DNA of 64,000 nt from Notospermus geniculatus. Its lineage: Eukaryota; Nemertea; Pilidiophora; Heteronemertea; Lineidae. The notes below the pieces were generated by a model. It made no database searches, was not told the DNA's origin, and saw only the letters and a list, made by a program, of their open reading frames with translations. The stretch covers positions 268,830-332,829 of the forward strand of contig NMRB01000299.1 of the NCBI GenBank assembly GCA_002633025.1, written 5' to 3'. Positions 34,309 to 46,414 of this stretch are shown here, one piece after another. The position numbers were made by a program, and so were the translations under genes. Each line of letters starts with the position of its first letter. Positions within the stretch are counted from its first letter, which is position 1.

Positions 34309-37300
34309 TTAACCTAGAAATTCAAAACCTTGGCTTTCTTGTATCTCCTGACAGAGTGGTTCGCCGCGACCATTGACATACTCTGCAAGGCGCATCTCCT
34401 CCTGGTCAACAGAAAAACCCTGGCTGGCTGGATATATCTGCAACTGCTCAGTCGAATTTGTTTCAAAAATATCTTCCTCTGACAGCTTATCTGGTCGTCT
34501 ACATTCTTCTTCAAGGCTGTCATTTTCCCCACCTGTAAGGAGTGGTCCTCCCTGGTGAGCTCGGCTCCTTAATGAACGAGACCTTCCACTACCATCTCCA
34601 TCTCCAGCAGGGGAACCTCTTCGACACTTCTTAGCAACATTATGTGAGCGAGCCAATTTCTTCCGTTTACATTTTGAGGACTTCCAAGGAAGAGGTATGG
34701 ATAGCATATTCTTCTTTCGAACAGAAACCAATGATTTGACCGAACGAGATGAAGCTCCATCCACGATTTTCCTCTTGGTCAAACTCCATGTACTGGTACC
34801 ATTTTCATGAACTGCAGTAGTGATGCATAAATGAGACTTTGCATTCCGCAGTCTCTTAGACTGTCGTTTTTTAGGTGATTTCGTCTTAATCGTTTCGTTG
34901 TCACTTTCAACGTCAGCATCTTGACTGCAGGACTGACCTTTTAGATTCATGGGACGAAGCCTTGAACGGTGGGGCGAGAAATCATCTGATTGGCTTGACA
35001 TATCAGCGTCTTGGCTCTCAGATTGCAAAATATCTTCTGAATTCCTTTCTTTTACTTCACTTGGATCACAAGATTCGGCCTCACTCAAAGTATCCCCACC
35101 CTCCGTAGACTGCTGCGACAACAGACTTGGCCTCTCTGTTGTCTCACTATCTGCCAACTGAAAACGCACATGCTTTGCAACGACAGACTCAGAGTTCATC
35201 AAAACATTCACTGGCTCTGGGTCTAAACTTCTGTGAGTCTCATCCTGAGCACTTACATTGTCTGTTTCCCCATTACAAGATCCAGCAGACGTATGAGCGC
35301 CACTACTGATGACAATTACTGATGGCGTGGTGTCACTACTGAATAAAGAGTTACTCTCACTATTTTGATGACTGTCCACAAGAACCCGTTGGGAACAGGG
35401 TTCAACCTGACTTGGCATTTCTATCACATCAGTATTTTTCACCTCACAAGATTTCTCTGCTCCCTCATCCTTCTGAGTACTACTAGCCAAGGTCTCATCA
35501 TCACCGAGTTGAGTACCACTGAAAACATTTGACTTCCGTCGCACAAATGCCACAATTTGACCAATATATGATTGAGGTTTGTTGGAATTTTTACAGTTCA
35601 ACTGCCTATCCTCCACCGATTCCTCTTCCAAAGGCTCTTTACTGCCTGTCTGAGGTTCATTCACATCAAGTTCATTGCCTACAATCCTATTTTCAGGAGC
35701 CAAAGTGAGGGCCTTCTCTGATTGTGTTTCAACCTGCTCAGAAAGTCTCCTCGGTCCCTCCAAATTTGGTACTAACATCGATTGTGAGGCGTATTGACTT
35801 TCCTCTGAGTTCTCCCCAGTGAGGTCAGGTGGTAACACTTTACCAGGCCAAGTTTTCAAAAGAGATACTGATCCGTCAGAACTGCACTGAGACACACCGA
35901 CAGCTTCTACTCCTTTTGACACGGTACCGCTTCCACTACAAGTAGACTGGGAAGAAGAACCACTTTTGTTCTTGACAGAACTCGATGTCTTCATTTCTTT
36001 GAACCTTGTGTTAGGAGTTCCTGGAGTTTCATTACTGGTATCCAATGTTTCTGTCCCAGTACTAACAAGGATATCATCATCACAAGTCTCTTGTGAATCA
36101 ATCAAGGCATCTCCATTCATTCTGTTACCACACAAGTCATGTTCTCCACGTACATTATCAGCAGGTGCTGCACGACCAGCACCAATTTCAGATACAGACT
36201 GACCGGAACCAGCATCACAACTTTCTGCATTTTTTCCATCTAATGATTGGCCCGTGGCACATTTAATGATGGTTGGATCCCACGACAGGGGCATCTGTGT
36301 CTCAACAAAGTCCTCCTCATCACTCGTTGATGGCACCTTCTCCAAATCCACATTGTCCTCATTTTCTAACTGTGCTACATTTTCATGAACATTTGTGTTA
36401 ACTTCTTGACGGACATTTCCTATTTCCACATCGGTGCTCAATGATTCCACACTGCACCTGTTAACCACTGCATTTCCTTCCAACTGACCCTTGCTTGGGC
36501 TGGCACTCGCCTCATCCACTTTTGACCGGTTAGGATCCTCCTGCTCTTCCAATGACACCATTTCAACACTTTCTGACGCTTTGAACTGACTGACCATCTC
36601 TTTCAAAAGTGCAACTTCGGCTTCAATGCCCTTATTCTTAGGCAAAACACTCATGTCGCTATCGATGCGTGAACCCAGGTTGACAACACCTTGAACCGTA
36701 TTGGAATCAGTACCTCCGCCTGACTGCAACATATCAACATCTGTATCAGAATCAATGACGGCTAGTCTCCCCTTCCCATCTCGAAGACACTTTCTGCCCA
36801 CCCCTATATCAGAATTCTCACTGTCTTTACTTCCTGATGGACGAGTCTGGGCTTCACTCGAAGAATCCTTATCTAAGTAGTCGGCTGCAGCATTGAACAA
36901 CATACGCCGCCGCTTTCTTCCTGCGAGAGACTTAACACTAATAACAGTGACATCATTGTCCGAGGACTGAACCCCAGACCTCTTTCTGCTCACTGTAACC
37001 GACTTAGAACCAGTCAGTGTCATCTGTTTAACCCTGTGACTTTCCTGTTTATCGGTTCTTTGCACAGACGGAGTGGAGGCAATGTTCAGGCGATTCTTCT
37101 CCGCAGGGCTGAACATGAACTGAAAGGAAATGAAGAACATTCAGTATAAGTTTGCATAACTTCAGTGAATAAATCACTCGCGTATTTCTGACAAAAACAC
37201 AGTGGACTACTTGGGCAGCTTTGTTCCACTACCATAGAAACCATCAGTTGACCAGCACAAGGTTCACTCCGCCACTACATGTTGGTGATGTTCTTCATGT

Positions 37301-40300
37301 CCACCATCAGAAGTTGACTAGAAGCGAATATTTTACTTACAGGCACACTAGATGATGAGGCTGCTGCTGACGACGTGCTTGGCTTTGGATCAAATGAACT
37401 CTGCTTGGGAGTTATAGAATTCTGGCTTGATTCAGAGTTACTCTGCGGAGAAGACATCATTCCGCTCTTTCTCTTCCTGGATGGTCCAACTGTACCCGGG
37501 GCGTGTGCCTTCTTACTCTGCCTTGTTTCTCGGCAACTTTCTGTTGTGTTTTCGGAGGGATTTCCTGTTTCCAGTGAGGGACTCATGTCCTGGGAGGCAG
37601 TCACTGGACCCTTGGAAGGAGTTACAGTATCCGGAGAGGGACTCACAGAAGGCGGCCTATCTCGGGAGGAATTCACAGGATCATCGGAGGGATTCTCGGT
37701 GTCCTCGGAGGGATTCAGTGTATCATCGGAGGCATTCACAACATCCTGTGAGGGTTGAGCTGCATTGGCCAAAGGACTGTCGATGTTCTGTGAGGGTTTA
37801 GTTACAGCTGGAACAAGAATGGATTCAAAATGAAGACTGTTAGGAATGGATGTACAAGGGAACACCATTTCCAAGACTATACACAACCAAACCATCAGGA
37901 CAACACACTATCAAATCCATACTCCATACTCTCAGTATCAGTCTAAAGCTAAAGACACATAGACGGTTCGTGCTGAGGTGCGGCAATGGTAGGGGTGTTT
38001 GTAAAGTCGACTAACCCGACTGAATGATGAGTCGTGCAGCATTGGGTCAGTCGATTTTAAAAACACCCCTACCGTTGCCGCACCGGAGCACGAATCGCAT
38101 GTATCTGTTTTTGGCTTAAGAAGTGACAGGTACAGACATTTAAGATGAATCTACGTAACTGACAGCCTGCACAAGACGCGAATGTCCACTCGGTCTGTAA
38201 AGCAGCCAAACATCCAGGATAAATAAACAAGGTTAAACAAAATATGAGACACCAATTCACCATTTGACATTGGGTGAATTGGTGTCTCATATTTTGTTAC
38301 AATGATTGTAACTCACCTTGCACTAGTGGTTTTGGGACACGACAGACCTCTTCCAGCGCATTAGGACTCAGATTATCGAGGAACGTATCAAACATGCTGT
38401 CTGAATCCTGCGAGGACGGATTTGCTCGTCCCTCCTCCTCCTCATCAAACAAGTCATCGTCACTCTCCACTGCACCAGACACCACGGCCCTGGGGAGAGA
38501 AATCAACACATCCTCCATCGCTGAATCAGACACGATGGAATCAAGTAAACCACCAAGCCTTCGGAATCGTGCCCGTTCCTTCCGGGATTCAGGTTCTCTT
38601 AAGTAGGACGATACCCTTTTCTCTACTTGTGTGTCTGTGTTTTTGCCCTTCGAACGTGTACTTCTCTTGCTCATACTGGGGACAGGTGTGCTTACTTCTT
38701 CTGGATCATCATCTGGTGTCGGTTTCGACCGTTTTCCTAATCTATCAACTTCATGTTTATTAGGATGTTTGTCTGAAAAACGGTAATAAATACATTCATT
38801 TGCGAGTTTATAGGTTGCATTGAAATTGAAAACAAAGGGCTGTTCATTTTCATCACTTGAGGAATCTGAGTTGTGAACCTTGGGAAAACGGAAAAAGCTA
38901 TGCACTTGCAAATTGCAGAGATTATTTTCATCATCTTACGGAGAATACCACCCTGAGAATATCGAAAGACCTCAGCTCTCGCTATAATTGTGTGCAGTGA
39001 TGTCAGAGTGAGTACCAAGAACCTATGAAATTCTCATGATCGATAAGACTGTCATGTAACACAAGTGTCAAAAGATCGGTCATCACCACAGACCTTTTGT
39101 GGCATCCTTGCCAATCTTTTCACTCCTTTCTCTTAGCTTTTCTAGTCTCTTTGACAGCTTAGAAGGTGGAGTTTCACTTTCAGGCGACCCAGTCATTGGT
39201 GACCTCACATCAGGTGTTCTCTCATTGGCCTCCCTATGTGACCTTCTCGGAGTTCTGTTAGGTTTGCATGCAGCTCCTGCGTCCCTTGACGTCACTGTTT
39301 CTGTTTCATCGTTAACGGTGCCATCAGAATTGTCCACTGAAAATGAGACAGGAGAAAAACAAAGTAGGACCTTTCACTTTCAGAGTGATAAGCTTCTCCT
39401 CCACGGTCATCGTACGACACATTGACCCCACCTCCCAAGAAATATTTCTTCAAAGCTATGTCCCCCTTAAATTACATGTATTATGAATTTAGAAAACAAA
39501 ATGTTCAAACTGAATAGAAATACAAGTTGAGATTACTTGACACAAACCATTCACTCTTTCTGCATTGGATCCAACTTTTCTACTTTCTTTCTCTAACGCC
39601 GCCAGAAGCACCTGTAGATTCGAATCAGAAATATTTGGGAAGTTTTTCTTTGTAAGAACGATGAATTCTTCAAATCCAGGAAAGTCCGACGGCCATCTCT
39701 CCACCTGACTCCGGCTGGTTCCCGGCTCAGGCTGAAGCTCATGCGATCTGTTATCAGACTGTGAATTTGATCTCACAAAACGAGAGGTGGTATGTTCATC
39801 TTTTTTAGCCTTTCTGCTAAATTCACAATGACCAGAATCAGATGAGACACGACTCGCTGATTCCATGGCCGCGTTTTCATGATTCGAGTTCCTGGTATTC
39901 CTTCCTAGTTGAGTTCCAAGTCCTCTCTTCTCAGGCCGTTGGTCATTGCTCGAATTCTGCCCAGAACTTCGCTTTCTTTCATCAACTCCTTGCCGAGTGT
40001 TCTGTGGCACTGAGTCTTTGCAATTCGGGGGATTGTTTCTCTTCCCTCCACCTCGGTGATTTGAGTTCCTCTCCCTTCTTGGAGGACTTTCCTCACTATC
40101 GTCACACCCCGGATTAAAATCCACATCAGCACAACCAGCGTCAACATCATCAAAACCAACATTTTCCCCAACTTTACTCCTATCAGAATTACCATCAAGA
40201 GTATAATCAACAAGGTCCAGCCCAGATTCAGAATCACTGTCATCCAATATTCTCTTCTTCCTTCGTTGTTTATTTCCTGACAATACACTTGAGTTCATAG

Positions 40301-42407
40301 CAAAGGTTCGATCCGACACTTCCTGTGAGTTAAAAGGGAGACTACTTAAATCACCAGCAGCAGGTACTCTCACAGAACTGACACTATCAGTCTCTCTTGG
40401 TTGTGCCGTCAATCCCTTTGACCTCTGTTTCAATTCATTTCCACCACCAGGAATGTCAGATGCTGCACAATTTTCACCGTCCTCTTCGTTATCAGTTATG
40501 GATTCACCGTATAAGTCTTCCAGAAAATTCATATACTGCTTTCCATCCCTGAAGCAGAGTGACATTTATTTGTAAGATCAACTAATATACACAAAAAATT
40601 GGTACATGTATATTGGAATAGGAAATAAATTGAAATACATGTAGACTGACAGATTATGGGCCATATTCTAGAAACATCCCTAACTGTAAGGCTTACCTTA
40701 GCTATTGTTTGCAGGGCAGAATACAAAAGCTTAAAGTGGACCTTAGAGTTAAGGAGGCTTCTAGAATACGGGCCTAGAATTCAAATCTCCAATGCCCAAT
40801 TACTGAAGTTTTGACAAACCTAATCATTTCAAAACGACTCACACATTTGGTTCCTTTACTGATTTCTGCATTGTTCTGAAGCTGTAGACAATCAGGATAC
40901 ATGCTGCTGGCTGAAATGAACAAAATGAGATATATGCATTTCATTTCACCATCTTAGTGAATATGCCCATTTCAAATCACTGGTAAGTCAGTAGAAGATT
41001 GAAGGCTTTAAGGTCCAGAATGGTAAGAAGAACAATTGGTAATTGCGCAGAAATATCTGACCATCAAACAAACTTGTCAAATTCATATCAAATCAGCTGA
41101 TTTCATTGACATGATAAGTAAGTACATATTATGGACTGTAACTGTGGTTCAAACACTTACACTATCAGTATCAGAGGAACCTTCATTGAGAAAGTGCAGA
41201 GAACAATCGATCAGTTTTATACAGGCCCCCACAATATCTTCTTGACTCATCACATACTCACTGAAATGAAAAGGTAAAAAAATTACATAATATACAGCAG
41301 TTTACAATTCACTAGGCGGCCTACATGTATAGAGTCACAGATGGGACTGGCATGACTGGTAGCAGTAGAAAATAACATTCATGCCGTACTGGCTTTCATG
41401 CAGTCATGTTCATCGAGGTGCCATTCTTTCTCATCTGATTACTTACTCTGTATCAACACACTGAGAATTTGACAGCAAGGACTCAGTTTTAAGCAATGCA
41501 GGTATGACAGAGTGGTACTTATTGTGCTTCAGGTGTAAATTCATGAGTACACCAGCAGAAGCCAGATCAGCATAAACATCATCACAGATGTCACCCTGAA
41601 AGTAAAACAACAAAATGAAATTAATTAGTGATTGGGTGGGGGCCTTGGGGCCTGTTGGCTCATGCTGGTGGTAGGCCTAAACCTACACACATTTCACACA
41701 CAACTAACTCAGCTGCATCGGTTCTGGATGACTGGACATGCTGGGCCCTGCCCTGGGGGGAGTGGATTGGGGTGGGGGTGGGGGGCCGAGGAAAGCAAAC
41801 ATTGAAACAATACAAGAAGGGTCTCTCTTTCAACTTCTACGTGTATGTTATGTAGGCTACCGTAGTAGGCCTATAATAGGGAGTTTTCGCAAAGCCCCCG
41901 AAATGCCAACGCGAACGCCGAACCCATTGACATTGTTGTTCGATGCCACAAAGAGAGCACCGCCAACGAACAATTGAAAAGGATAGACATTCGCGTTGGC
42001 GTTTCGGGGGGCGGGGGGCTTTGCGGAAACTCCCTATTTTTTTATTGCAATTCCCAATCGGCCTACCGGGTAGGTAGGCCTAAGTCGGGCTGTCAACTGG
42101 TCAACGAAGTGACCCACTCACACTGGGACTACGTCACTGTTATGCAGTCGAGGGGATGAGTAATGCATTGTGCACTGTACCATGACACTGTGCAGGTGAC
42201 TGAGCAACTGACATGACTGAGTGAGCATAGGCCGGCCTATGATGGAGGACATGAGGATGCGGAGCATCACAGTTTTGACGTTTTGTTTTACTTTCATTTC
42301 AGTACAATATTCGACAGATTTTATGACCAATTTACCTCCTGTATATTCCACAGGTATTGCTTGATTTTCTGACATACAAGATCAGGGTTTTCATCCTCAG
42401 TCTCCAT
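34309..42407 (-). CDS. Large serine/acid-rich nuclear-type protein, unrecognised (9 exons)
   Basis: I do not recognise this protein. Exons in gene order: 42407-42336, 41595-41447, 41260-41161, 40910-40843, 40548-~39540, 39336-39094, 38772-38317, 37807-37341, 37119-34309; about 1,790 residues in all. The first ~125 residues look folded and helical (DVYADLASAGVLMNLHLKH, EDIVGACIKLIDCSLHF, ACILIVYSFRTMQKS, GKQYMNFLEDLYGES). The rest is low-complexity, rich in Ser, Glu, Asp, Gln and Asn, with many SQ/TQ pairs and basic clusters that could be nuclear localisation signals (GRKRRRM, KSPKKRQSKRLRNAK, KCKRKKLARS). The C terminus is again ordered-looking (QGFEFLG end). The pattern fits a chromatin or DNA-damage scaffold, but that is inference. 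Exon 5 to 6 does not join in phase at the best donor; all other joins do. Confidence 0.8.
37947..38118. mobile_element. Inverted-repeat element in the serine-rich gene intron
   Basis: The arms GTTCGTGCTGAGGTGCGGCA and GTAGGGGTGTTT are mirrored by AAACACCCCTAC and GCACCGGAGCACGAA. A weaker mirror extends outward (aaagctaaagacacat / atgtatctgtttttggctt). About 170 bp, non-coding. Confidence 0.8.
38236..38298. repeat. 63-bp hairpin beside a splice donor
   Basis: Perfect 26-bp arms (AACAAAATATGAGACACC... mirrored by ...GGTGTCTCATATTTTGTT) enclose an 11-bp loop. On the minus strand it lies 18 bp past the donor of the exon ending at 38317. Confidence 0.85.
40658..40774. mobile_element. MITE, GGGCCATATTCTAGAA ends
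   Basis: The terminal repeats GGGCCATATTCTAGAA and TTCTAGAATACGGGCC frame 117 bp with mirrored ctaactgtaagg / ccttagagttaagg words. It lies in an intron of the serine-rich gene. Confidence 0.8.
41876..42037. mobile_element. MITE, ATAGGGAGTTTTCGCAAAGCCCCC ends
   Basis: About 162 bp, with terminal repeats ATAGGGAGTTTTCGCAAAG and CTTTGCGGAAACTCCCTAT, plus an inner mirror aaatgccaacgcgaa / ttcgcgttggcgttt. It lies in the first intron of the serine-rich gene. Confidence 0.85.
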
Positions 42408-42607
42408 GTTAATTTGACAAAATTGCAAGATACGGCACGAATCTGAGATTCATTTCATGACATGATTTGACATTCACTCCAGCGCGCGCTGTGAACTACG
42501 TCATCAATAATGGGGCGTGTCAACCTGGGCGCTACCTAGCGGTGAGATGGGGAACCAAGCTTCCTAGTTTTTCATGTCGCTAAGAGATGGCAGCACGTGA
42601 CGGTGTC
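42408..42607 (-). promoter_or_regulatory. Putative promoter of the serine-rich gene
   Basis: Upstream of the ATG are TACGTCATCA (42497-42506, CREB/ATF-like), a gggcgtg GC element just after it, and AGATGGCAGCACGTGAC (42584-42601), which joins YY1-like and E-box words. No TATA box is seen. This is a motif-level call. Confidence 0.35.
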
Positions 42608-42629
42608 GCACCTGAAAAGGGTCTCAGAC

Positions 42630-42708
42630 CCCCAGAAACACTCAGACCGTCCTTGGAGGAATTATACTGACAGTAATTCCTCCAAGGACCGTCTGAGTGT
42701 TTCTGGGG
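42630..42708. repeat. 79-bp hairpin
   Basis: Two arms of about 35 bp beginning CCCCAGAAACACTCAGAC mirror each other with one mismatch around an 8-bp loop. It lies just upstream of the serine-rich gene promoter motifs. Confidence 0.85.
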
Positions 42709-43379
42709 TATTCACATTGATTTTTTCTTTCACTACGGGTTCACCATAAGTGAAGAAATCAGGGCCTTCGACAACTCAACGACGCCTCCGCCAATGATTT
42801 TAAAACAATAATGCGTTGCAATAGTTTTTGAAAGGATAGGCCTTGTTATTAATCATTTCATGGATTGCGCCTTTAATGTTATATTTTGTTTACTTTTGTT
42901 ATATTTCATAGCCATTGAGCTTAACTCGTCTGCGGGGGTGTCTCTGGCCTCAAGTCAAAATATCCCATCATGGCATCAGGCCAGAATTAATGTTGTTTAA
43001 GTTCAGGGGCCACTCAGTTCAAACGATGCGATTGTTTTTTGTTTATGAACGTGTGATTTGTTATTGCTGTAATTTCAGGGCACATTGCCAGGTCTTTCTA
43101 GTGGTTGTTATCGGGTTATTACAAGAGAGCTCGGATTCGAGCCTGCGATCACCCCCCCCCCCCCCCCCCACCACCACTCGGGGGTCAACCATACCGCATG
43201 CTCGTTCCAATTTTCTCAGGAAAAGGGGTCATTTTCAGGCAGCACTGTTCGGGAAAAAATTCCCGAAAAACACTCAAATAGGGGTACTTTGAATGACTTT
43301 TCTCCCGAAAAATTCTTAAAAAGGGGTCAAAAGGTTCTCTTCCCGAAAAAATAAAAAAAGGGGTATGGAAGTCGTATTT

Positions 43380-43570
43380 TCAATGAAAAAGCTTGTAAAA
43401 AAGGTGGTGAAAATCCCTTGGTTCTTTCAATTAGGGTGTCTAATGCATGAAAAATCCCAAAAAAGAGGTGAAAATATCTTCGTTCCGTCCATTAGGGGGT
43501 CTAATTGGAAGAAAAAAGCCCGCAGAAAGGGGTGGAAAATTTCCCTTGGTTCGTTCCATTAGGCCGGGTC
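43380..43570. repeat. Degenerate tandem repeat, unit about 60 bp
   Basis: Three imperfect units each carry the pattern ggtg(g)aaaat-(t)c(c)cttggttc-tt(t/c)(c)attaggg-gtctaat. The flanking 43215-43370 repeats the simpler theme cccgaaaaa...aaaaggggt. It is highly mutated and not coding. Confidence 0.6.
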
Positions 43571-43810
43571 CTTTTCAAACTCAGGGACAAGCATAGTGTG
43601 TACCCCTGTACCCTAAAATTAAGGAGGGGGGGGGGGGGCGATCATCGCGTCAAAACCACTGAGATACTGCCTATCCACTGGCAATATCAAAATACATGCG
43701 GGCACAGGCCCCTAAAGCATTCCCTTCTCTTACCACCCTGTCCCATTGTTTAACCCGATATTCGCGCTAACTAACCCGATAATCCCGCTAACTAGGTTTC
43801 AGGGGCCTGT

Positions 43811-44187
43811 GATGCATTCTATGGGACCCTTATCTTATGAAGAACATTCAGAATCTTGAAGCGGTACAGAGACGCGCAACTGGATTTGTGACTGGAGACC
43901 ACGGAAGACGCAGTAAGGGATGATAAAAGCGTTGGGCTGGGAAACCTTGCCGGAAAGACGAAAAAAAGAAACGTCTACAAACACTACACCGTATCATCAA
44001 CAACGATATCGGCATTAATAAAGAGGATTACCTAACACCAAGTACCTCAAGGTCCAGAAGCAAGAACAACAACAAACTTCAAGTGTACCGAGCAAACTCA
44101 GAACAATTTAAAAATTCATTTTTTCCACCCAAGCTGAGATCGATAACACCCTATAGTCTCGGACTCGTAAGCGCCTGCAACCTTTAA
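43811..44187 (+). pseudogene. Non-LTR retrotransposon ORF2 tail, frameshifted
   Basis: Translated fragments read WDPYLMKNIQNLEAVQRRATGF, MIKALGWETLPERRKK, then in another frame LHRIINNDIGINKEDYLTP and SEQFKNSFFPPKLRSITPYSLG before a stop. This order (VQRRA - LGWETL-RR - YKI - FFP...W) is the C-terminal end of reverse transcriptases of the jockey/CR1/RTE type found in many invertebrate genomes. At least two frameshifts make it dead. Nothing of the catalytic domain is present. Confidence 0.75.
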
Positions 44188-45014
44188 CCTCTCTCCCTGT
44201 GTCTAAAATACGCGTAATACGCGGTCTGACGCAGTACCTAAATCAAGATCTAAGATGATGCGGGAGACGTGACTGACAAACATATTGCTTCCTGTACTCC
44301 CGCGCCGGGCGCTTCGCCGCCGCCCCGAGTGTTTAGGCGGCAAGAAAGACGGAACAGCTCCATGATGTGATGTCATGGAACTCCGATATGGCTGTTCCAA
44401 TATGGTGCGTAAAGTGGGGTTTATTAGCAGTTGATTTGCAGTTACCCAAAAATTAGCGATTCGAACGAAATATGTCCACCTGTAAAAAACATGTCTTATT
44501 TTTCAAAATAGGCCTTACATTTTATTGTAATGTATTGCTGCTACGGATTCAGGAATGCACTTTTGATGCACTGACTGAAGAAACTTTATAGGAGTGGGTA
44601 TTGGTGGTGGTCCCGATTCTTAAGTCAGGGGCGGCAGAAAATTTGACCAATGGGAGACTTTGTTATTGTTTTCATTCCGCACGTGGACAGAAACACGTGG
44701 TGTTGGCAGTAGCCTGCGGGGGGCATGGCTACTACGGAATCTACCGAAAGAAAATGAATGTGTGGCACCCTGACCTATATTGTAGGATACACCTACAGAA
44801 CCCCATCAATTTCGTCCAAGTTTATTTTCCAGAACAGATCTGGAGACGGTGTTGAAAGATTGACTTAAATAACTTACCAAATGACCCCAAGATAAGTGTG
44901 ATTCAATCTAAAAAAGGCCGATCGCAGAAATAATTCCAACCTAGCAACAAGATGGAACATTCCCGGCCTGGCCCTGTTCAATTATCAAATTCTGTCAGAA
45001 AATGCAGATGTCTT

Positions 45015-45241
45015 TAGCCCTGTTTACACTGACAAAAAATAACCGTGCCGGGACCGGTCCGAGCACGGATCGCCAAAAAAATTGCAAGTGTAAACGGGAC
45101 AAGCGTGCCAAGATCGGTTCCAAATCGCTAGGATCGGTTCCAAATGCTAGTGTAAACGGGGGCAGATCGCTCGATGACGAAGTGAGCCGGGACCGGTCCG
45201 GGCACGGATCACTTTTTTCGTGACCAGTGTAAACGGGGCTA
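45015..45241. mobile_element. MITE, TAGCCCTGTTTACACTG ends
   Basis: About 227 bp with 17-bp terminal repeats (TAGCCCTGTTTACACTG and CAGTGTAAACGGGGCTA). Subterminal gccgggaccggtcc blocks occur in both halves. The TA at each end suggests TA target duplication, as in Tc1/mariner-related elements. Confidence 0.8.
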
Positions 45242-46304
45242 TAGGCACAGCAGCAACAGCGATCTTCATGTTGAAAACCCTGGTATAGGCCTAGCCTACA
45301 TACTACCATCACCTGATGGCCCGGTTTGGGCATTGAGGTACCATGACTCGATTTCACGGAGGGTTTTCGCCACCAAGTTATGACGAAAAATCGTTGGTTA
45401 CCGAAAGTATGAGGGCCCAGACCCCCGCCGGATCTGCGTGCTTGCTATTATCCATTTTTTCGACATATGTATAGCCTACGTGTGGTTAGAAATGGAACTA
45501 AACTAAAAATATTGACAAGAAAACATACTTTTTTCGCTATTATTTACCGCAGATCCTCAAGAACGTTTGGTTAGTGGCTATGCAGGAAGTCGTTGGCGTG
45601 GGTGAAGAGGCTTGACCAAGGCGCCAATACGGATGGACGATGATTGGCCCTTGACACATATACAACGTACAAACAAATTAAAGACCATTCAAACTTTACT
45701 GAATGGAAGGCTTGGAAATGATCGAGTCGTTTTTACCAATTTCTATAATTTTCATGGAATTGAATGTTTTGCTATATCCTACGAAACATCTCAAAATGCG
45801 GCACTCAGTATGTTGTTTACATCATCAGCAGGACATTTCAGAACCAGTAAACATTGATTGACGCATCGCAAAAGTGAATAATATTTGTAACTTATTCATT
45901 AACCACTAACCAATTTCTGCGAATTTCTATTGAGATTTCCTATATCATCAATTCAGGAAAGGTTATTTTAGTTTCTCACGACATTTTCATCGCTTTAATT
46001 GCAATCAAAATCATTGAGAAGCTTACTCAGACCACATAAAACAAAAGCTGAAAATACCTTTCCGGAGAACCCCGGCTTTGTGACATTACCGATAACTCAG
46101 ACATTGTGAATGAACGCCATTACTAATTCCTAGCATGTGGCTAAGGTAGAAATCAATGAAGTAGTATTTACATTGTGAACATGAATGATCTACAGGTGGG
46201 CATAGCCTATTCATCTCAACCTGGATGCCTAGGCCGAGGTTGGAATCACGTGTGACGTCATTGTGTTTTCACTCCAGTGAAGACGACATTGACGTATCGT
46301 TTGG

Positions 46305-46312
46305 TATAAAAA
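46305..46312 (+). promoter_or_regulatory. TATA box of the laminin-G gene
   Basis: TATAAAAA sits 110 bp before the ATG, within tttggTATAAAAAgcgcg. Transcription would be expected to start about 30 bp downstream, near 46335. A CGTGTGACGTCA word near 46248 resembles a CRE. Confidence 0.6.
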
Positions 46313-46414
46313 GCGCGCGCTTTCGGGAAGGCTATTCACAACCAACAACGACACAGATATCACAACATCTCGACTTATGTTTTGATTTTCTTCATTTATC
46401 GTCTGCAAGAAAAG

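Larger units (their letters stand above)
42408..46304. other. Repeat-rich intergenic region
   Basis: No intact gene is seen. It holds a hairpin (42630-42708), homopolymer C and G tracts (43151-43169, 43625-43639), degenerate tandem repeats (43380-43570), a dead retrotransposon tail (43811-44187) and a MITE (45015-45241). The remaining sequence shows nothing I can assign. Confidence 0.6.
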
